A stretch of DNA of 6,510 nucleotides from an uncultured Eubacterium sp. (GCA_905236225.1 CAJOPM010000009.1:1-6510); one strand, 5' to 3'; numbered from the stretch's first letter, positions 1-6,098 are shown. Notes: generated from the letters alone by a model not told the origin. Numbers and translations are program-made.

Positions 1-87
1 GGGATATTTGTTTATAACGGCTCTAAGATAAAATCAGTGAAAAACAACAAGATAACGGGATGCTTAAAGAAAGTGGTGGTGCGCTAA
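1..87 (+). CDS. Possible C-terminal end of an unidentified upstream gene (partial)
   Basis: Frame 1 is open from the first base to a TAA at 85-87, giving 28 residues that end in CLKKVVVR. The other two forward frames meet stops within the first 30 or so bases. The tail is basic, with several Lys residues, and has no motif I recognise. It does not look like the C-terminus of CsrA, FliW or another flagellar protein I know. The stop lies in the loop of a GC-rich hairpin, a layout that suits the end of a gene. A 28-codon open stretch can occur by chance, so the call is tentative; the sequence upstream of the window would settle it. Confidence 0.35.
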   Translation, partial: GIFVYNGSKIKSVKNNKITGCLKKVVVR

Positions 88-100
88 GGCGCGCCACTAT
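73..100 (+). terminator. GC-rich hairpin overlapping a stop codon, possible terminator without a T-tract
   Basis: Bases 76-84 pair with 89-97 (nine pairs, one a G-U wobble) around the tetraloop TAAG. Weaker pairs extend the stem to 73/100. The stem is strongly GC-rich compared with the AT-rich surroundings. No run of T follows (the next bases are ATGCAGC), so it is not a canonical intrinsic terminator. It sits just upstream of the sigma-28 promoter at 114-141 and could separate the preceding gene from the flagellar unit, protect an mRNA 3' end, or help Rho-dependent termination. Confidence 0.4.
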
Positions 101-113
101 GCAGCATGCGGGC

Positions 114-141
114 TAAACTAATCCACCTGATTTGCCGACAT
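114..141 (+). promoter_or_regulatory. Sigma-28 (SigD/FliA-type) promoter of the large flagellar-associated gene
   Basis: The -35 element TAAA (114-117) is followed by a 16-nt spacer and GCCGACAT (134-141), a one-mismatch match to the SigD -10 consensus GCCGATAT. Transcription would start near 148, giving a leader of roughly 90 nt before the ATG at 241. The flagellin promoter at 3400-3427 has the same architecture and spacer length, which supports both calls. Confidence 0.8.
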
Positions 142-194
142 ATATGGTATAAAGAGCAACGGATTAGCTTTTATGTATCGGATTTTTAATCGTA

Positions 195-210
195 TCTCCA
201 CGGAAGGAGG
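195..210 (+). promoter_or_regulatory. Predicted CsrA-binding hairpin in the leader of the large gene
   Basis: CACGGAAG (199-206) matches the CsrA core CANGGANG exactly. Flanking bases TCTCC (195-199) and GGAGG (206-210) can pair (five pairs, one G-U), leaving the hexaloop ACGGAA with GGA exposed, the geometry preferred by CsrA/RsmA proteins. It overlaps a very strong SD-like run, GGAAGGAGGG (202-211), which has no start codon at a workable distance. This is inference from sequence; no csrA or fliW gene lies in the window. Confidence 0.5.
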
Positions 211-229
211 GTAAGGCAGTACAGTAATT

Positions 230-234
230 GGGAG
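230..234 (+). promoter_or_regulatory. Ribosome binding site that decides the start at 241
   Basis: GGGAG at 230-234 lies 6 nt before the ATG at 241. The much stronger SD-like run GGAAGGAGGG at 202-211 is about 30 nt away, too far to serve that ATG. No ATG or GTG follows it at 5-13 nt, and the only nearby TTG (228-230) opens a frame of a few codons. The downstream site is therefore taken as the working one. The upstream run may be a standby site or part of the CsrA hairpin. Confidence 0.6.
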
Positions 235-240
235 AATATT

Positions 241-3200
241 ATGAAGATAGATAGAGTAGGTATGCAGGAAATTACTACGCACGCAGATGATAGTATGGGC
301 GAGGCCAATGCACTCATCAAGTCGCAATCAGAATTTTCCGGCTCCTTTTTTTTATCTCAAAATCTTAATATAGGGCAAAAGAGCGATTTACTAAGCCCTA
401 GCTATTCTAATGACAAAACCATAGAAGACGTAGTAGATGAAATATCTTCGGCAGATCTTTTTGGAAATGATAATCTTAAATATATAGCAGATACTCTGAC
501 CGACGAGGAGTATGGACAAATCAAAGAAGAAGGTTTCTCGCTTCTGAAGGATGAGCCGGGGACGGTTCTTACTGAAGTTGATAAGATAAAACTAAAACTT
601 GCCCAGGCAGGCAAGGACGTAAGTTATTTCCCATCAGATATACCACTTGAAGCAATAGAAGAGGTGATGGGGTCTGCTTCATTTGCACGCCAGATTGAAG
701 ATGCGCTAAATGGAGCAGGGCTTAGCGCTTCATCGGAAAATGTTGCAGATATAAAGAGTGCATTATCTATGGCATCGCAGGTTAGGCAGGTTTCAGACAA
801 GCTTACGCCGCAGGCAATAAACAGCCTGATAGAAAACGAGGCGCAGCCTACTATTGAGAATATCTATAAGGCAACATTTGCCTCTATGGGGGACTTACCA
901 TCCGGCGATATCAGAGTGGATTATACTTTGCTTTCGGGAACAACTGCCAAGGCGCAGTTTGCCGGCGGAACATATGAGGATAAGAAAAACATTACATCAG
1001 ATGATGAAAATGTAAAACAGATGCTCTATGATGCAGCCCTGAAATCATCAAGGTATGACAAAGAAGCAGCCGTAGAGGATGCGACATATCTTTTTGATAA
1101 TGACCTTTTGGTGACCGATGAGAATCTGCAAATGCTAGATAAGCTTCGACAGATTGAAATTGGCTCAAACGCGTCTGAGATAGTAGATAGAGCAATAACA
1201 TCCATACTTGAGGGGGCAAGACCCGGGCAGGCTTATATAGCAGATGGATTTGATCTGTATAAAAGAGCGCAGGATGCTATAGATACGATAGAAAATGCTA
1301 CGCCCGAAGACATCGTATCACTTGAAAGCAAGAATGTTACAGTGACTCTAAATGCGCTTAAAGATATGCAATCAAATGAAGATGATTCCAATAATAATCA
1401 GAATCAGCAGCAAGCCGAATATGATGAAAACGATCTGAATATGATAAGTGCAAGAAGAAAATTAGAAGAGGCAAGACTAATGATGAGCCTTAGTGCAAAT
1501 CATCTTCTGTTAAAAAACGGAATACAGATAGAGACATTATCATTAACCAAGCTTGTAGAAGATCTTCGTGTTGCAGAAAATAAGCTAAACGCTGATGTTT
1601 TAAATGCATCCGGCATTGAGGCTACTAAAGAGAATCTTGACGCCTATTCCAATACTACGCAGGCGATAGAAAATCTAAAAAGCGCGCCTTTTGATTTGCT
1701 TGCAAGAGAGAATATTACCAGGATTCCCTTAAGTCAGGTATCGGATGAGGGAATAGCACTTAAAGCAAGATACGAAGAGGCAAACCAAAAATACGAGACT
1801 CTTATGACTGCGCCAAGAGCAGATCTTGGGGACAACATTACAAAAGCATTTGCAAATACCGATGAGATTCTTAAGGACTTGCAGCTTGATGTAAATGAGT
1901 CAAATATCAGGGCGGTTCATATTCTTGCAAGAAGCTCTAGCGAGATCAGCATCTCATCAATCGAGCAGGTAAAGCTTGCGGATGCCAAGGTGCAGCTTAT
2001 GTTTAGCCGTATGCGTCCGGCAACTGTGCTTGATATGATTAGAGAAGGCATCAATCCTTTAGAGATGAGCGTAGATGAGCTTAACCAAACAGCCGATGAT
2101 ATGATGCAGAATAATGAAAATGATACGGGCGAAAAATTCAGCGAATATCTGTTTAAATTAGAAAGAAGGGGCGATATTTCCGCTGAGGAAAGAGAAAGCT
2201 ATATAGGAATATACAGACTTCTTAATCAGATAGCCTCGGATGAAGGCGTATTGACAGGACAGCTCCTTGCGCAAGGCGCAGATTTTACGCTCAAGAATTA
2301 TCTTAGCGCATCAAGAAGCGATAAAAAACAAGGCAGAATGGATTATACAATTGATGACGGCTTTGAAGGCGTAAACGGTTCGCTAAGCAATTCAATTTCG
2401 CAGCAGATTGATGCAGCATATCAGTCAGTTCGGGCGGCGCAGATATTAGCAGACGATAAAAGCGGAGCAGGTCAGTTTTCGTCAAATGCAGATGATATGA
2501 TGAATATGACCCCTGAAGAGATATTTGAAAAAATGCTTCAGGATTCTAATGACGAAGAGAGTGCCCAAAATATGAAAGAGCTTGATAAGCAATATAACGC
2601 TGCGCAGCTTGAGCTTGCAAATGAATGCGCCAATATGGAAGAGGGCGTAATCAGGCTTCTTGATAGGTTTGATTATCCAAAGAATCTCTATACAATGATG
2701 GCGGCAGACAGGCTGAGAAATCAGCGAGGCAGCATTTTTAGCTCATTATTTGAAAGCGAGAATTTGTCGGATATAGATATTGAGGATGCAAAGCAGCAGA
2801 TTCTAGAAAGATTCGGCGAGGCCATAAAAACGCCCGAAGATATGGCGAAGGCGCAAGAGGCGCTTGCAGACGCAGCAGAAGAAGCTATGAGCAGCTTCTT
2901 AGAAGAAGAGGGTATCACTCACCTTGATATCAGACAGATGAAGATTCTTAATGAGCAGATTAAACTTGCTACGAAGATGTCGTATGAGGAGCATTATGAA
3001 ATTCCTGTTTTGGTTAACTCTAAGATGGCGCAGGTCAGCCTTAAAATAGTAAGAGGCACGCAGGAAAAGGGCAAGGTTGATATTGCCTTTTCGACAGCAG
3101 AATATGGTAAGATCACAGCGCAGCTAAATGCTTCTAAAGACGGAATAAGAGGAATCGTTGCCTCTGAAAATGAGACATCAAGACTTTGGTGCGAGCAGCT

Positions 3201-3390
3201 TATTAATGATTTTACGGATGCATCCGGTGACGATTGCGATATAAACGCCGTAGTATCAAATAATTTGGATTTAAACAAATTTTTAGATAACAGTGGTGAG
3301 AATAATTTGGCAGAAAAAGATAATGAGCTGATGACCAGCCGCCTCTACAAAGTGGCAAAAGATTTTCTATCTTCAGTAGGAAGAAGCTGA
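241..3390 (+). CDS. Large helical flagellar-associated protein, DUF6240-like, with FliK-type C-terminal block
   Basis: This 1049-residue protein has no signal peptide or membrane segment, is acidic and mostly helical, and has only three Cys. A Gln/Asn/Asp-rich linker lies near residues 378-398. Short motifs of the T-x-E-N-[ILV] type recur at about residues 164-168, 204-208, 292-296 and 462-466, with a variant near 551-556. Some of these are about 90 residues apart, suggesting diverged helical repeats. A conserved-looking middle segment includes SYIGIYRLL (653-661) and DYTIDDGF (701-708). Residues 921-991 begin IPVLVN and show alternating hydrophobic strands (SLKIV, KVDIAF, GKITAQL, GIRGIV) followed by a helix, resembling the FliK hook-length-control C-terminal domain. 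The tail ends LYKVAKDFLSSVG. From memory this fits the Lachnospiraceae DUF6240 family; the function is unknown. Its own sigma-28 promoter and flagellin just downstream imply a late flagellar role. It ends with tandem stops, TGA then TAA. Confidence 0.75.
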   Translation: MKIDRVGMQEITTHADDSMGEANALIKSQSEFSGSFFLSQNLNIGQKSDLLSPSYSNDKTIEDVVDEISSADLFGNDNLKYIADTLTDEEYGQIKEEGFSLLKDEPGTVLTEVDKIKLKLAQAGKDVSYFPSDIPLEAIEEVMGSASFARQIEDALNGAGLSASSENVADIKSALSMASQVRQVSDKLTPQAINSLIENEAQPTIENIYKATFASMGDLPSGDIRVDYTLLSGTTAKAQFAGGTYEDKKNITSDDENVKQMLYDAALKSSRYDKEAAVEDATYLFDNDLLVTDENLQMLDKLRQIEIGSNASEIVDRAITSILEGARPGQAYIADGFDLYKRAQDAIDTIENATPEDIVSLESKNVTVTLNALKDMQSNEDDSNNNQNQQQAEYDENDLNMISARRKLEEARLMMSLSANHLLLKNGIQIETLSLTKLVEDLRVAENKLNADVLNASGIEATKENLDAYSNTTQAIENLKSAPFDLLARENITRIPLSQVSDEGIALKARYEEANQKYETLMTAPRADLGDNITKAFANTDEILKDLQLDVNESNIRAVHILARSSSEISISSIEQVKLADAKVQLMFSRMRPATVLDMIREGINPLEMSVDELNQTADDMMQNNENDTGEKFSEYLFKLERRGDISAEERESYIGIYRLLNQIASDEGVLTGQLLAQGADFTLKNYLSASRSDKKQGRMDYTIDDGFEGVNGSLSNSISQQIDAAYQSVRAAQILADDKSGAGQFSSNADDMMNMTPEEIFEKMLQDSNDEESAQNMKELDKQYNAAQLELANECANMEEGVIRLLDRFDYPKNLYTMMAADRLRNQRGSIFSSLFESENLSDIDIEDAKQQILERFGEAIKTPEDMAKAQEALADAAEEAMSSFLEEEGITHLDIRQMKILNEQIKLATKMSYEEHYEIPVLVNSKMAQVSLKIVRGTQEKGKVDIAFSTAEYGKITAQLNASKDGIRGIVASENETSRLWCEQLINDFTDASGDDCDINAVVSNNLDLNKFLDNSGENNLAEKDNELMTSRLYKVAKDFLSSVGRS

Positions 3391-3399
3391 TAAAACTTA

Positions 3400-3427
3400 T
3401 AAAGAGATGCATAAAGACAACCGATAA
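3400..3427 (+). promoter_or_regulatory. Sigma-28 promoter of flagellin
   Basis: TAAA (3400-3403), a 16-nt spacer and ACCGATAA (3420-3427) match the sigma-28 consensus TAAA-N15/16-GCCGATAA with one mismatch in the -10. It begins 10 nt after the stop of the preceding gene. Transcription would start near 3434, leaving a leader of about 67 nt before the flagellin ATG. Read-through from the promoter at 114-141 is also possible, because I see no terminator hairpin between the two genes. Confidence 0.8.
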
Positions 3428-3443
3428 ACTATACAGATGAAAT

Positions 3444-3457
3444 CTTCACGGATGAAT
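3444..3457 (+). promoter_or_regulatory. Predicted CsrA site 1 in the flagellin leader
   Basis: CACGGATG (3447-3454) matches CANGGANG exactly. A short TTC/GAA stem (3445-3447 with 3454-3456) presents the hexaloop ACGGAT. The stem is only three pairs, so folding support is weak and the call rests mainly on the motif match and its place in a sigma-28 leader. Confidence 0.4.
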
Positions 3458-3460
3458 AAA

Positions 3461-3478
3461 TTATGCAAGGACGCGTAA
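3461..3478 (+). promoter_or_regulatory. Predicted CsrA site 2, six-pair hairpin with GGA hexaloop, flagellin leader
   Basis: TTATGC (3461-3466) pairs with GCGTAA (3473-3478), six pairs including one G-U, closing the hexaloop AAGGAC. The core CAAGGACG (3466-3473) matches CANGGANG exactly. This is the best-formed CsrA-type element in the window and lies 7 nt upstream of the SD. In B. subtilis the hag leader carries one CsrA site in a hairpin and one on the SD, and CsrA represses Hag until FliW titrates it. The same arrangement here is inferred. Confidence 0.6.
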
Positions 3479-3483
3479 GAAAT

Positions 3484-3491
3484 CAGGAAGG
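3484..3491 (+). promoter_or_regulatory. Flagellin SD, overlapping a third GGA element
   Basis: AGGAAGG (3485-3491) is a strong SD 9 nt before the ATG at 3501. The preceding C gives CAGGAAG, one base short of CANGGANG, so a CsrA dimer bridging from the hairpin at 3461-3478 could cover the SD. The SD role is firm; the CsrA role is speculative. Confidence 0.6.
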
Positions 3492-3500
3492 TATCAGAAT

Positions 3501-4889
3501 ATGAAAGTTAATCACAATATGTCAGCAGTTACCGTTAACAATCAGCTTGTCAGAACGGAGAATGCACTGACAGCGTCCATCGAACGTCTATCATCCGGTT
3601 TCAAAATCAACCACGCCAAAGATGATGCCGCAGGTATGGCAATTTCCAACAAGATGATGGCTCAAATAGACGGGCTAAACCGTGCTTCGAGAAATTCTTC
3701 AGACGGAACATCGGTTATACAGACGGCAGACGGTGCTCTTAACGAAGTTACAAGTATCGTGCAGCGTATGAGAGAGTTGGCAGTGCAGGCTGCAAATGAT
3801 ACTAATGCGCTTGAGGATAAGAGAGCGATTCAATCAGAGATAGATTCGCTTCTTCAGGAAATAGACAGGGTCGCATCCGATACGGAATTTAATACTCAGA
3901 CATTACTTGACGGAACTCAGGGCAGAAAGACGTATGCCAATAATGACGGCATCAGCAATGTTATTATTGCTGATGAAGTAGATGCCGCTAAATATGATTT
4001 TACGGTAACATCAGTCGGAACACAGGCAGAAAAAAGTTATACCGCAACAGGAAGCGTGCCGGATGGAACGCTAAGCATAAATGGCGTTAATATTACATTT
4101 TCAAGTACTGATACGCCCTCCGAAGCTTATGAGAAATTAAGAGAAGGCTGCGAGCAGGCCGGAGTAGAGCTTTCATCATCAACAGATGCACAGATTAATG
4201 CAGGAGATACTCTTACATTTACATCGATTCAATATGGTGCATCAGAGACAATGACAATATCTACTGAAAATGATGATGTTGCAGCGTTTTTAGGACTGAC
4301 GGTATCAACACCTGATGTTGTTAGCGGCTCGGATGCTGCAGTTAGCATAGATGCATCTGATTTCCCGCCCGGAACAACTGTGGCAGCAGATGGAAATTAT
4401 ATCAAGATAACAAACGTAAACGGTTTTTCGATGCAGTTTGACGTAGATCCGACTATGGCAGCAAATTCCGATGTAACGCTTGATGTTACTAATATCGGCT
4501 ATATGACTCTTCAGGTGGGCGCTAATGAAGGACAGACAATTAACATATCTATACCGCCGGTAACGACAGAGGCTATGAGAATCTCAGACATTGATGTAAC
4601 TGTAATGGGATGGGCTTCTGAGGCAATCACAAAGCTTGATGATGCGCTATCATATGTAAGTTCTGTTCGTTCCAAACTTGGTGCATATGAGAACAGACTT
4701 GATTATACTGTAGATTCTTTGGATGAGTTCGAGGAGAATATGAACTCTGCACTTTCAAGAATTAAGGACGTTGATATGGCAAAAGAAATGTCTGAATATA
4801 CCAAACAAAATGTTTTGGATCAGGCAGCTATATCCGTACTGTCACAGGCAAACGATATACCGCAGACAGTTCTTCAGATTCTACAGTAA
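3501..4889 (+). CDS. hag: Flagellin, the filament subunit
   Basis: This 462-residue protein is exported through the flagellar type III apparatus and polymerises into the filament. The N-terminal D0/D1 segment (about 1-140) has the hallmarks MKVNHNMSAV, IERLSSGFKIN, DDAAGMAISN and VQRMRELAVQ. The C-terminal D1/D0 segment (about 334-462) starts near LQVGANEGQTI and ends IPQTVLQILQ, with the conserved RIKDVDMAKEMSEYT helix. Between them, residues about 160-330 form a variable surface domain: GTLSINGVNITF at 189-200, then YGASETMTIS from 245 and AAFLGL from 261. Its layout resembles D2-type inserts of other clostridial flagellins. The TLR5-contact positions of Salmonella FliC R90, L94 and E114 correspond to R89, L93 and E113 here. 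There is no signal peptide, as expected. The start is fixed by the conserved N-terminus and the SD at 3485-3491. The FliS-like chaperone gene follows 15 nt downstream. Confidence 0.97.
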   Translation: MKVNHNMSAVTVNNQLVRTENALTASIERLSSGFKINHAKDDAAGMAISNKMMAQIDGLNRASRNSSDGTSVIQTADGALNEVTSIVQRMRELAVQAANDTNALEDKRAIQSEIDSLLQEIDRVASDTEFNTQTLLDGTQGRKTYANNDGISNVIIADEVDAAKYDFTVTSVGTQAEKSYTATGSVPDGTLSINGVNITFSSTDTPSEAYEKLREGCEQAGVELSSSTDAQINAGDTLTFTSIQYGASETMTISTENDDVAAFLGLTVSTPDVVSGSDAAVSIDASDFPPGTTVAADGNYIKITNVNGFSMQFDVDPTMAANSDVTLDVTNIGYMTLQVGANEGQTINISIPPVTTEAMRISDIDVTVMGWASEAITKLDDALSYVSSVRSKLGAYENRLDYTVDSLDEFEENMNSALSRIKDVDMAKEMSEYTKQNVLDQAAISVLSQANDIPQTVLQILQ

Positions 4890-4892
4890 ATC

Positions 4893-4899
4893 AGAAAGG
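4893..4899 (+). promoter_or_regulatory. Ribosome binding site of the FliS-like gene, with two adjacent ATGs
   Basis: AGAAAGG (4893-4899) is 5 nt from the ATG at 4905 and 8 nt from the second ATG at 4908. The second spacing is closer to optimum, so the protein may start at 4908 and lack one Met. The site lies just after the flagellin stop, consistent with co-transcription. Confidence 0.6.
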
Positions 4900-4904
4900 T
4901 AATA

Positions 4905-5381
4905 ATGATGGAAGCCGAAAAGAAAATAGAATTTACCCGCCGCATTACCGGAAGCAATAGAAGCAGTCTTGTGGTTGTAATGTTTGAGATGTTTTTTACT
5001 TATATAGAAGATGCTAAGATTTGCAGAGCCAAAGATGAGCACGAGCAGTTCAAAGAAAATGTAAATGCCGCAGATCAGGTATTATCAAGACTTGAAGATA
5101 CGCTCGACTTTAAATACGAATTATCGGCAAATCTTTACAGACTCTATAGGTTTTCAAGAGATAAGCTCTCAGCGGCAAAGGTGCATTACAGAGTAGACGA
5201 GCTTGATACCTCCTGCGAAATAATAACACCAATCTATGAAGCATTTAAAGAAGTTGCCAAAACAGATACATCTAAGCCGATGATGGAAAATGCCGAGCAG
5301 GTATACGCCGGTATGACCTACGGAAAAAGCGATATAAATGAAAGCTATGTGGGCTCTTCGGGGCGCGGATATTTAGCTTAA
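4905..5381 (+). CDS. fliS: FliS-like flagellin export chaperone
   Basis: FliS binds the disordered C-terminal D0 helix of flagellin in the cytoplasm, preventing premature polymerisation and aiding delivery to the export gate. This protein has 158 residues, all predicted helical and with no membrane segment. The segment RITGSNRSSLVVVMFEMFF (13-31) followed by TYIEDAK occupies the place of the FliS helix that normally reads like TASPEELILMLYDG. A helical core runs to about 120. The C-terminal segment NAEQVYAGMTYGK (129-141) and the ending SSGRGYLA form an extension beyond the usual 125-135 residues of FliS; I associate this tail with Lachnospiraceae FliS homologues. Position directly after flagellin, in the same transcript, supports the role. 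The sequence is divergent enough that naming depends partly on context. It may start one codon later, at 4908. Confidence 0.82.
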   Translation: MMEAEKKIEFTRRITGSNRSSLVVVMFEMFFTYIEDAKICRAKDEHEQFKENVNAADQVLSRLEDTLDFKYELSANLYRLYRFSRDKLSAAKVHYRVDELDTSCEIITPIYEAFKEVAKTDTSKPMMENAEQVYAGMTYGKSDINESYVGSSGRGYLA

Positions 5382-5386
5382 GATTC

Positions 5387-5418
5387 TAAAGGAGATGAAA
5401 ATATTTTCATCTCCTTTA
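5387..5418 (+). terminator. Perfect 32-nt palindrome after the flagellin-fliS unit, probable terminator hairpin
   Basis: Bases 5387-5402 are exactly complementary to 5403-5418, 16 of 16 pairs around the centre. As RNA this folds into a long stem of about 14 pairs, with GGAGATG on the 5' arm and CATCTCC on the 3' arm. It begins 5 nt after the fliS stop. It is followed by AAAAGTTC, not a T-run, so termination may be inefficient, bidirectional or factor-assisted. Perfect symmetry also allows a binding site for a dimeric DNA-binding protein. Confidence 0.6.
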
Positions 5419-5443
5419 AAAGTTCACAAATTTTTGATATAAC
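5415..5443 (+). promoter_or_regulatory. Candidate housekeeping (sigma-A) promoter for the alarmone synthetase unit
   Basis: TATAAC (5438-5443) differs from TATAAT by one base and is preceded by TG one base upstream (5435-5436), an extended -10. TTTAAA (5415-5420) lies 17 nt upstream as a 4/6 match to TTGACA and overlaps the 3' arm of the palindrome. Transcription would start near 5450, about 25 nt before the ATG. No sigma-28 motif is seen here, suggesting the downstream genes are not part of the late flagellar class. Confidence 0.5.
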
Positions 5444-5474
5444 ATAGGAGTTAATATTTTTTTGGAGAGATAAT

Positions 5475-6098
5475 ATGACATTTGAAGAATCCCTTAGCAA
5501 ACAGGTTAATACGGATGGCTCGATATATGGCGGGCACAGGCCGCTTATGGAAGCTGCAATGCATACAGTCTTAGGACGCATAGAAATGATAAGCGCCCAA
5601 ATCCAAAAGGATGCTCACATAAAGCCTATCGATCACGTTTTAAGCCGCATTAAATCCGAAGAGAGCATGAGAGAAAAATGCCGCCGCAATAATCTTGATG
5701 AGACGGAGTATTCAGCACTCTATAAGATACATGATGCAATAGGGATCAGGATTGTCTGTGCGTTTGTAAGCGACGTATATGCTATAAAAGATATGCTGCT
5801 TGAAGCAAAAGAACTCGAAGTGGTTACGCAAAAAGACTACATCCGCCACGCTAAAGACAACGGCTATAGGAGTCTTCATCTTATTATAAGATATGACAAC
5901 AAATATTATATAGAAATACAAATACGTACTATTTCCCAGGATACATGGGCTGCACTTGAACATTCACTCAAATACAAAAAGAACATATCAAGTGATTTGA
6001 ATCTTATCACTTCAGAACTTAAAAGATGTGCAGACGAACTTGCTTCAACAGAGATGTCTATGCAGACAATAAGGGATATGATTAATCAAGAGGTTTAA
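5475..6098 (+). CDS. Small alarmone synthetase (RelA/SpoT-type GTP pyrophosphokinase, RelQ-like)
   Basis: This 207-residue cytosolic enzyme would transfer pyrophosphate from ATP to the 3' hydroxyl of GDP or GTP, making (p)ppGpp. The RelA/SpoT synthetase domain spans about residues 50-170 and its motifs look intact. SRIKSEESMREK (57-68) provides the ATP-contacting basic residues. HDAIGIRIVCAF (86-97) includes D87, the expected Mg2+ ligand. KDYIRHAKDNGYRSLH (120-135) is the G-loop, with Y131 expected to stack on guanine. EIQIRT (147-152) includes catalytic E147, followed by WAALEHSLKYK (158-168). A helical tail (about 172-207) matches the compact length of RelQ/YjbM-type enzymes. There is no HD hydrolase, TGS or ACT domain, so it should only synthesise. 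The start is set by the SD GGAGAG (5464-5469), 5 nt before the ATG. The stop is 2 nt before a response regulator gene, implying translational coupling. Confidence 0.92.
   Translation: MTFEESLSKQVNTDGSIYGGHRPLMEAAMHTVLGRIEMISAQIQKDAHIKPIDHVLSRIKSEESMREKCRRNNLDETEYSALYKIHDAIGIRIVCAFVSDVYAIKDMLLEAKELEVVTQKDYIRHAKDNGYRSLHLIIRYDNKYYIEIQIRTISQDTWAALEHSLKYKKNISSDLNLITSELKRCADELASTEMSMQTIRDMINQEV

Noticed and set aside
29..55. A third sigma-28-like promoter, TAAA (29-32) with CAAGATAA (48-55)
   Set aside because: Only the GATAA part of the -10 matches, and the elements lie inside the presumed coding tail of the upstream gene; the site at 114-141 is far better.
142..240. Possible riboswitch, such as a c-di-GMP aptamer, in the leader of the large gene
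   Set aside because: The leader is short, and I find neither the conserved c-di-GMP-I core nor a multi-helix aptamer; only the small GGA-loop hairpin is supported.
612..619. CAAGGACG, an exact CANGGANG match inside the large coding region
   Set aside because: One or two such matches are expected by chance in this window; it is in coding sequence far from a ribosome binding site.
3391..3399. Possible terminator between the large gene and flagellin
   Set aside because: No inverted repeat followed by T residues is visible; the gap is taken up by the sigma-28 promoter and leader.
3437..3478. A 13-codon upstream reading frame in the flagellin leader (ATG at 3437, second in-frame ATG at 3452, TAA at 3476-3478)
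   Set aside because: No SD precedes either ATG, the first is only about 3 nt from the predicted transcript start, and the segment is better explained by the two CsrA-type elements.
5395..5442. A 15-codon reading frame starting inside the palindrome after fliS
   Set aside because: Its SD-like AGGAG directly abuts the ATG with no spacing, and both would be buried in the stem.
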